Source: UBA60 sp964587885 (lineage in GTDB: Archaea > Thermoplasmatota > Poseidoniia > Poseidoniales > Poseidoniaceae). Taken from it: a stretch of DNA of 10,153 bases. Below the pieces are notes generated by a model. It had not been told where the DNA came from, did no database searches, and saw only the letters and a program-made list of their open reading frames with translations. The position numbers and the translations under genes are program-made. Positions within the stretch are counted from its first letter, which is position 1; each line of letters starts with the position of its first letter. Location: contig CAZPME010000039.1 in NCBI GenBank assembly GCA_964587885.1, positions 1 to 10,153 of the forward strand. The letters run 5' to 3'. Positions 6,134-10,153 of the stretch are shown here, in pieces.

Positions 6134-7156
6134 ATGTCCGAACACCAAACTGAAAACGAAAACCAGAACCAAAAGAAGGGAGTAACCAACTCCAGAAGTA
6201 GTAGCCAACCATTTGGCGCATCACGACCATCGCAACAACGCCGAACAGTTGGAATGAATGAGCCCTGTAGCGATTGTGGCTCTGTATCATGGGACGAAGA
6301 TCTTGAACGTGGCGAAGTTGTTTGTGGCCTTTGTGGGCTCGTCGCCGATGAGAACCTCATTGACCCTGGTGCCGAATGGACCAATTATGATGGCGCTGAT
6401 AATTCCCGTGTTGGCTCTCCCATCACGCCTACCTTGTCTGATAAAGGACTCAATACCACGATTTCGCGTAGCGATCTCATTGGTGGTGCGGCAGCACGTC
6501 ATGGTATGAATGCCCGTGCTCGTCGTGATTGGAATCGACGTCGCGTTATTGATGACCGCTCAAAAACCCGTAAGAGCCGTGACCGTAATCTTGCCAAGGC
6601 AATGTCACTATTGCGTTCATATGGGGACTTACCTGGAACCCTCCTTGACGAGGCAGCAGTATTCTATCGTAAGGCGGTCGAAGCCGGTGTAGTTACCGGC
6701 CGTAGTATCGCCGGTATCGCCGGAGCCTGTGCCTATTTAGCCGCGCGTGAACGCTCATTGCCAAGAAGCATTGAGGAGGTTTCCGAATCTTTCCAGGTGA
6801 ATCCAAAGGAAATGAAGCGAAATATCCGCCTTGTATCGCGTATTATTGGAGCTCACACCATTTCTGACCCTTCCGAATACATCGACAAATTCTGCAGTCA
6901 ACTTGGCCTACCCGCAGCCGTAAATGGTGAGGCTCACTACTTGTGGACTCGACTAAAAATTGCTGATGAATGGCAGGGTAAGAAGCCTTCTGGTGTGGCC
7001 GGAGTGATGATTTACAAGGCTGCTCAAGTACGTGGTAATACGCGTACACAGGCCGAAGTCTGTGAAGTTGCTGGGGTTAGCGAAGTTACCCTTCGAGGGT
7101 TGCTTAGAATTGTTGATGGCTTGATGAAGTATATCGGTGAAGCCACTGAAAATTGA
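6134..7156 (+). CDS. tfb: Transcription initiation factor B (TFB, TFIIB homologue)
   Basis: Archaeal general transcription factor that binds the TBP-TATA complex and recruits RNA polymerase. In order: a 40-residue Asn/Gln/Ser-rich N-terminal extension; a zinc ribbon with C45, C48, C64 and C67 (CSDC and CGLC); the B-reader/linker with GSPITPTLSDKGLNTTI at 94-110; then two cyclin-like repeats, about 148-240 and 245-335. The first contains YLAARERSLPRSIEEV and the second YKAAQVRGNTRTQAEV, whose TQAEV helix-turn-helix is typical. The 340-residue length exceeds the usual 300-315 because of the extension. An in-frame ATG at codon 41 would give a standard 300-residue TFB. The promoter position favours the longer form. 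Archaea often carry several TFB genes, so this may not be the only one. Divergent from purA; probably controlled through the palindrome at its start site. Confidence 0.97.
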   Translation: MSEHQTENENQNQKKGVTNSRSSSQPFGASRPSQQRRTVGMNEPCSDCGSVSWDEDLERGEVVCGLCGLVADENLIDPGAEWTNYDGADNSRVGSPITPTLSDKGLNTTISRSDLIGGAAARHGMNARARRDWNRRRVIDDRSKTRKSRDRNLAKAMSLLRSYGDLPGTLLDEAAVFYRKAVEAGVVTGRSIAGIAGACAYLAARERSLPRSIEEVSESFQVNPKEMKRNIRLVSRIIGAHTISDPSEYIDKFCSQLGLPAAVNGEAHYLWTRLKIADEWQGKKPSGVAGVMIYKAAQVRGNTRTQAEVCEVAGVSEVTLRGLLRIVDGLMKYIGEATEN

Positions 7157-7173
7157 TCCATACGCGTGTTTCA

Positions 7174-7189
7174 TCAACACATGTGTTGA
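7174..7189. repeat. Perfect 16-bp palindrome between tfb and the MscS gene
   Basis: TCAACACATGTGTTGA is a perfect palindrome lying 18 nt after the tfb stop and 38 nt before the MscS-family start, followed by five T at 7198-7202. It could be an operator for the channel gene or, as a TCAACA/TGTTGA stem with a four-base loop plus the T run, a transcription end signal for tfb. No clear TATA box stands between it and the channel gene, so read-through from tfb is also possible. Confidence 0.5.
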
Positions 7190-7227
7190 GAGGATGGTTT
7201 TTCACTCCCTCCCTTCACCCGTAGGAT

Positions 7228-8319
7228 ATGGAGACCCTAATCCACCTCATCCCCGGTTGGGATAATCGAATTGCTGAACACCAAGTTGGCCTAATAGTAG
7301 CCATCGCAATAATCATTGGACTTGGCTTAATCATCCGCCAAATAATCATCAAGTTATTGCCCAAAGTTTTCAAAAGTTTTGGTGATGAGAAAGAAGGAAT
7401 ACAAACCTTCCAAATGAATTCACAAATGCCGATTGGTGCTGCTGCTGCCGGATTCTTGTGGTGGAATCTGCTCAGTGATTTGTATAATTCTCCTACAATG
7501 TTCCCCGGTGACACTCTAGTATTCTGGTCCTTAGCGCTATCTCAGGCAACCTACTTAGTTGGTGGATTAATAGGCGCAATGCGCTTAGTTGAAGTGGTTG
7601 AAATTGGGGCGCGTTGGGCTGACGATGATGGTGAACTGGATCCTGGACAGCAGACCATTTTACATGCAGTACAGAGTATCCTGAGGGTGCTGATTTTTGT
7701 TGTCGGAGTAGTCTTAATCGCTGATGTATTTGGATTTGATATCGGTGCAATCCTAACTGGATTGGGAATCGGCGGCTTGGCCTTTGCCTTCGCCGCTAAA
7801 GATACTATTTCCAATGTATTCGGAGCGATAACCCTCTTGCTCGACCGACCGTTTTCAATCGGTGATTGGATTTTGGTTGGCGGGGCTGAAGGTGAGGTTA
7901 TCGGGATAGGTATGCGCACCACCCTACTTCGAACTAGTGCTGATACAGTTCTCACCCTACCTAACGGAAGTTTGGTCAACAAGGATATCGAGAATTTCGG
8001 TAAACGCCGATGGCGACGTTACCAGCCTGTTTTATCTATGGATTTGGCCAGCGATGCCGACCATTTAGAGAAGTTCTGTCGTGGTGTCGAGGAGATAATT
8101 TTCAATCATCCAAAAACGACCAAAGAGGATTCTTCATATGCTAAGGTTAGTGCCATCGCAAAGGATTCGATTGAGATTGCCTGCAACGTTTACTGGGATG
8201 TCTCGGGCGGAATGGAGGAGAAGGAGAGCCGTGAGGCTCTACTGATTGATATCACAGGTTTGGCCAATGAGATCGGCATTGATTTCTATGAGCCTAGATT
8301 GCGAGCATCTCGTGCATGA
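7228..8319 (+). CDS. MscS family small-conductance mechanosensitive channel
   Basis: Membrane channel that opens under tension to release solutes during hypo-osmotic shock. The 363 residues have hydrophobic helices near 20-45, 67-85, 97-120, 148-168 and 173-205. The last is the pore-lining helix of the family, rich in glycine and alanine (TGLGIGGLAFAFAAKDTISN, 177-196). The beta domain follows, with DRPFSIGDWI (206-215), EGEVIGIGMRTTLLRT (221-236) and TLPNGSLVNKDIENF (243-257), all standard MscS positions. A mixed alpha/beta C-terminal cage domain covers about 265-355. Two extra N-terminal helices compared with E. coli MscS are common in the family. The ATG at 7228 follows tfb by 71 nt. A link to tfb is not implied by function. 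The gene ends 56 nt before tRNA-Ala. Confidence 0.94.
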   Translation: METLIHLIPGWDNRIAEHQVGLIVAIAIIIGLGLIIRQIIIKLLPKVFKSFGDEKEGIQTFQMNSQMPIGAAAAGFLWWNLLSDLYNSPTMFPGDTLVFWSLALSQATYLVGGLIGAMRLVEVVEIGARWADDDGELDPGQQTILHAVQSILRVLIFVVGVVLIADVFGFDIGAILTGLGIGGLAFAFAAKDTISNVFGAITLLLDRPFSIGDWILVGGAEGEVIGIGMRTTLLRTSADTVLTLPNGSLVNKDIENFGKRRWRRYQPVLSMDLASDADHLEKFCRGVEEIIFNHPKTTKEDSSYAKVSAIAKDSIEIACNVYWDVSGGMEEKESREALLIDITGLANEIGIDFYEPRLRASRA

Positions 8320-8375
8320 TACGGTATAGGTTAACATCAAAGTCAAGAACTAAACCTGTTTCGCACAGACTACAG

Positions 8376-8448
8376 GGGCGTTTAACTCAGTTGGAAGAGT
8401 ACCTGGTTTGCAACCAGGAAGCCGTGGGTTCAAATCCCACAACGTCCA
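8376..8448 (+). tRNA. tRNA-Ala (anticodon UGC)
   Basis: A complete 73-nt cloverleaf. The acceptor stem GGGCGTT/AACGTCC contains the G3:U70 wobble pair, the main alanine identity element. The D stem is ACTC/GAGT, the anticodon stem CCTGG/CCAGG with loop TTTGCAA (anticodon TGC at 8409-8411), then a five-base variable loop, T stem GTGGG/CCCAC with loop TTCAAAT, and discriminator A at 8448. CCA is not encoded. There is no intron. The gene is intact and serves as the apparent attachment site of the element to its right; the integrase gene overlaps 8387-8448 on the other strand. Confidence 0.97.
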
Positions 8449-9568
8449 CTCCACTTTTGGATTTGAACCCCCCATTCATGCCACTGCCACGATATGCTCT
8501 GGCGGGATTTGAACCCCTCTTACGTTTCAGCCATTCTGGCTGTGCAGTACCTTCCGAAGAAATCACATTGGTTAGAGCATGTGCTTTCTCAAAAGCCAGC
8601 CTCTGTGAATCATTTGGTATTAGTTCAGCATAGTGCTTTTGGATGGTAGCTACATCATCACCCAGCACCATTGCTATGTTCTCAAATGTGCAACCTTTTG
8701 CTAGATATCGCATTGCAAGTGAGTGTCGATACGAGTGAGAGGGTAACTTCTGTATCATCTCTCCGCACAGAGTTGTTGAATCACGGATATTAGCCAGCCA
8801 CTTCCGTATACTCTTGTCTGTTGCATGTGGTAGAGCCCTTTTCTTTGAGCCAGATGATTGTAGAATTGATGTCGGAAACAAGTATTCATCACCCCTCTCA
8901 TACTGCATTACCCAGTTTCTATATCGCAGGAATATCGGGATGAAGCGTTCTTCAATAAACTGCGAACAAATTTTACAATTTTTGGTCGCTCTAAATTGTA
9001 TGATTCCTTGATTGAAATTGATGTACTCCCACTTGAATGCGGCAGTATCTGAAATCCGTGGTGCTACGATACTGTGGATCAAGTGAGCCATAGCCCTAGG
9101 GCGCAGTTTTTCATCCTCAAACATCTTTATCGCTTGGTTATTCATTGCTTCTGTTTCATCAGCAGACCAGTATCGAATATCCTTCATTTCACGATCTGGT
9201 TTCCATAGTTCAACAAACTCCAACTGTTTTTTCAAACCCCCTGAGCGTAGAATTGCCCTAAGTATCTCGACACGTTTGCGAATCGTCTTTGAACTTAGTT
9301 TAGAAGTTCGAAACACCCCTTCCCTCATTCCTTGAATCCAATCAAGAAAATTCTGCTCACTCATATCATCCGGACTGAGAACACCTAGTTGTTGGAAGTC
9401 TGAGCCAACATAGACTGTCATCCTACGGATATTGTCCCTACTACCCTGTGAATTGTTTCTAGATTTACTTCGTTTCATTGTCGCTTCACGGTATTCTCGC
9501 CAAGCTTGAGATAACTCTGATTGGTCGTATAGTTTCATTGCCATGTGACTAACATTATTCTTAGCCAT
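8387..9568 (-). CDS. Tyrosine recombinase/integrase whose 3' end overlaps tRNA-Ala
   Basis: Site-specific recombinase of 393 residues, probably responsible for inserting and excising the element at tRNA-Ala. An N-terminal helical DNA-binding domain covers about 12-115. The catalytic domain has R171 (VAPRISDTAAFKW), probable beta-hairpin lysine K196, H278 and R281 (HSYRHS), and the nucleophile Y313 (IQKHYAEL). The usual second histidine of LGH is aspartate here (LGDD, 302-305), a tolerated variant in some families. CKIC (198-201) in the beta-hairpin is unusual. After Y313 comes an 80-residue tail; residues 374-393 are encoded by the antisense of the tRNA (3' end to D loop), and the stop lies in the D-stem region. 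The gene is uninterrupted, so it is not split like SSV-type integrases. The ATG at 9568 has no clear TATA box at the standard distance, and weak expression is possible. Confidence 0.93.
   Translation of the reverse strand: MAKNNVSHMAMKLYDQSELSQAWREYREATMKRSKSRNNSQGSRDNIRRMTVYVGSDFQQLGVLSPDDMSEQNFLDWIQGMREGVFRTSKLSSKTIRKRVEILRAILRSGGLKKQLEFVELWKPDREMKDIRYWSADETEAMNNQAIKMFEDEKLRPRAMAHLIHSIVAPRISDTAAFKWEYINFNQGIIQFRATKNCKICSQFIEERFIPIFLRYRNWVMQYERGDEYLFPTSILQSSGSKKRALPHATDKSIRKWLANIRDSTTLCGEMIQKLPSHSYRHSLAMRYLAKGCTFENIAMVLGDDVATIQKHYAELIPNDSQRLAFEKAHALTNVISSEGTAQPEWLKRKRGSNPARAYRGSGMNGGFKSKSGVDVVGFEPTASWLQTRYSSN
8424..8518. repeat. Three copies of a tRNA T-arm-like motif, two inverted
   Basis: The tRNA T arm contains GGGTTCAAATCCC (8426-8438, plus strand). 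Two further copies of the core GGTTCAAATCC lie on the minus strand at 8459-8469 and 8505-8515, the latter matching all 13 bases. The two minus-strand copies share 13 bases with each other (GGGGTTCAAATCC). The stems around the extra copies do not pair beyond the core, so they are not complete tRNA T arms. All lie in the C-terminal coding part of the integrase gene, immediately beyond or within the tRNA. They may be remains of earlier attachment sites or recombinase arm sites. Confidence 0.55.
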
Positions 9569-9770
9569 ATGAACTTACCATATGGTGTACAGTGATGCAC
9601 GGTGTGGCCGCAGAAACTGAAACCTTCAAACGGCTGACACCGTTCTAAGCGGAAAGGGCGAGGCATTGGCCAACGGTTGGCCAATGACTTACCAACAGTT
9701 GGAAATCAATTGACCAGTTGTTGTTCATAAATTGAGTGAACCTAATGAGGTGCAACTTCCACGGTATCTC
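9569..9770. other. Palindrome-rich divergent intergenic region of the element
   Basis: These 202 nt separate the divergent integrase and membrane protein starts and hold no plausible gene. Palindromes present are ACCATATGGT (9577-9586), AACGG-N6-CCGTT (9629-9644), a 23-bp palindrome (9664-9686) and CCAACAGTTGG (9692-9702). A weak TATA-like TTCATAAATT at 9724-9733 lies about 42 nt before the membrane protein ATG. Dense palindromes suit a regulatory switch region or a replication origin; nothing here decides between these, and no iterated direct repeats typical of plasmid origins are seen. Confidence 0.5.
9664..9702. promoter_or_regulatory. Paired CCAACNGTTGG operator-like palindromes
   Basis: The first site is a perfect 23-bp palindrome: arm CATTGGCCAAC, centre G at 9675, arm GTTGGCCAATG. 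Within it TTGGCCAA occurs twice, 11 bp apart. The second site, CCAACAGTTGG (9692-9702), has its centre at 9697, 22 bp from the first. This is close to two DNA turns, so two bound dimers would sit on the same face of the helix. The position upstream of both the integrase and the membrane protein gene suggests an operator for a regulator encoded by the element, but no regulator gene is visible. Confidence 0.6.
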
Positions 9771-10153
9771 ATGACCCAACTCACTGCCAATCAGATATGG
9801 CTAATGATGATGGGCGGTGTTGGTGTTTTCTTCTTCTCAATTTTTCTACTCAAACGTAAAGGTGGGTGGTGGAATGATGAGAAATACGAAAAATCAGTGA
9901 TGGCCAGAATTAAGAGACAGGGGTATTATACTCCAGACCTTGAAGGGCATTGGAGGCGCTGGTGGCTCATCGGATTGGCGTTCTTTCTCACCTATGCAAT
10001 CATCGAAGGAGATTGGATTATGGGACTGGTATTTGCGGTGTTGCTTGTTGAGGATGTGCATCAACAATACGTGCTCTCCTCTAAATATCCCAGGAATACC
10101 GGTGATTCGGAATACGAAGAAAAGTGGAGAGTGTTCGGGATAGCATACATGGT
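9771..10153 (+). CDS. Hypothetical membrane protein, 3' partial
   Basis: An open frame of 127 codons that runs off the window's end. I recognise no family. Hydrophobic segments lie near residues 9-27 (WLMMMGGVGVFFFSIFLL), 64-79 and 82-98, with a basic and aromatic linker between the first two (KRKGGWWNDEKYEK, then RIKRQGYYTPDLEGHWRRWW). A charged region follows the third helix. The pattern suggests a small inner-membrane protein with the first helix as anchor. The ATG at 9771 is chosen because upstream in-frame alternatives are only TTG or GTG and a TATA-like element lies about 42 nt upstream. It is divergent from the integrase across the palindrome region, so the two may be co-regulated. Shorter overlapping frames in the same stretch are shadows. 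Confidence 0.68.
   Translation, partial: MTQLTANQIWLMMMGGVGVFFFSIFLLKRKGGWWNDEKYEKSVMARIKRQGYYTPDLEGHWRRWWLIGLAFFLTYAIIEGDWIMGLVFAVLLVEDVHQQYVLSSKYPRNTGDSEYEEKWRVFGIAYM

Larger units (their letters stand above)
8449..10153. mobile_element. Integrase-proximal end of an element inserted at tRNA-Ala (incomplete)
   Basis: An integrase gene abuts and overlaps the 3' end of an intact tRNA gene, the standard sign of an integrated plasmid, virus or genomic island. Following it are a palindrome-rich intergenic region and an unrecognised membrane protein gene, in contrast to the housekeeping genes to the left. The far boundary, which should carry a second copy of the tRNA 3' end, is beyond the window, so size and type are unknown. 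The left limit is set at the first base after the tRNA; the true crossover is probably inside the tRNA. Confidence 0.72.

Noticed and set aside
7551..7982. Minus-strand frame of 143 codons opposite the MscS gene
   Set aside because: Its product is rich in Pro, Ser, Thr and Ile without any domain pattern, and the plus strand carries a clear MscS pore and beta domain.
8490..8580. A second, minus-strand tRNA gene ending near 8495
   Set aside because: The T-loop core and a GCCAGAGCA-like end suggest a tRNA 3' part, but the outer T-stem pairs mismatch. The nearby hairpin CAGCC-AGAAT-GGCTG has a five-base loop instead of seven, and no acceptor 5' strand is found.
8316..8633. Plus-strand frame of 105 codons over the tRNA
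   Set aside because: It crosses the whole tRNA-Ala gene and the antisense of the integrase C-terminus, and its product is an odd reading of T-arm motifs (AGFEP). Best explained as a shadow.
9629..9644. AACGG-N6-CCGTT inverted repeat as a separate operator
   Set aside because: Five-base arms are short enough to be chance. It is mentioned within the intergenic region but not claimed as a site of its own.
9940..10143. Plus-strand frame of 67 codons
   Set aside because: It lies in another frame inside the longer open frame from 9771, which has a membrane-protein pattern and runs off the window. The short product has no recognisable features.
1..10153. CRISPR array, insertion sequence, or split integrase
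   Set aside because: No regularly spaced direct repeats of 25-40 bases, no transposase frame with terminal inverted repeats, and the integrase frame is continuous from start to stop.

Overview
The window looks like a piece of an archaeal chromosome, with an integrated element starting near its right side. Archaeal markers are transcription factor B (TFB), ribosomal protein L40e, a UPF0147 protein, an archaeal-type prepilin peptidase, and TATA boxes 25-30 nt upstream of start codons (a leaderless-transcript pattern). The gene mix, moderate base composition and compact layout suggest a marine planktonic euryarchaeon of the Marine Group II (Poseidoniales) type. That placement is an impression from sequence reading, not a phylogeny.

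Layout, left to right. Positions 1-1167 hold the 3' part of an AI-2E-family membrane transporter with an unusual acidic cytosolic tail. It converges on a small UPF0147 gene (minus, 1170-1436). A prepilin peptidase (plus, 1516-2520) diverges from UPF0147 and converges on the L40e gene (minus, 2595-2744). A metallo-beta-lactamase-fold gene with a degraded metal site (plus, 2876-3652) follows. A minus-strand cluster runs from purA (5886-4582) through a small four-cysteine basic protein (4540-4262) to a short beta-propeller-like protein (4220-3654). The purA/tfb divergent intergenic region carries a TATA box and a 7+7 bp palindrome just before tfb (plus, 6134-7156). An MscS-type mechanosensitive channel (plus, 7228-8319) and tRNA-Ala(UGC) (8376-8448) complete the chromosomal part.

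At the 3' end of tRNA-Ala the character changes. A tyrosine recombinase gene (minus, 9568-8387) runs into the tRNA gene, and its last 20 codons are the antisense of the tRNA. Behind it lies a roughly 200 bp palindrome-rich intergenic region, then a divergently transcribed membrane protein of unknown function (plus, from 9771) cut by the window edge. This is the expected arrangement for the integrase-proximal end of an element inserted into a tRNA gene. Only about 1.7 kb of it is visible, so its other genes and far attachment site cannot be seen.

Most of the window is ordinary housekeeping. The parts most worth a second look are the integrase/tRNA overlap with two extra T-arm-like motifs, the helically phased palindromes between the integrase and the membrane gene, the operator-like palindrome in the tfb promoter, and the metallo-beta-lactamase-fold protein that has lost most of its metal ligands. 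No CRISPR array, insertion sequence or obvious new multi-gene defence system is visible.
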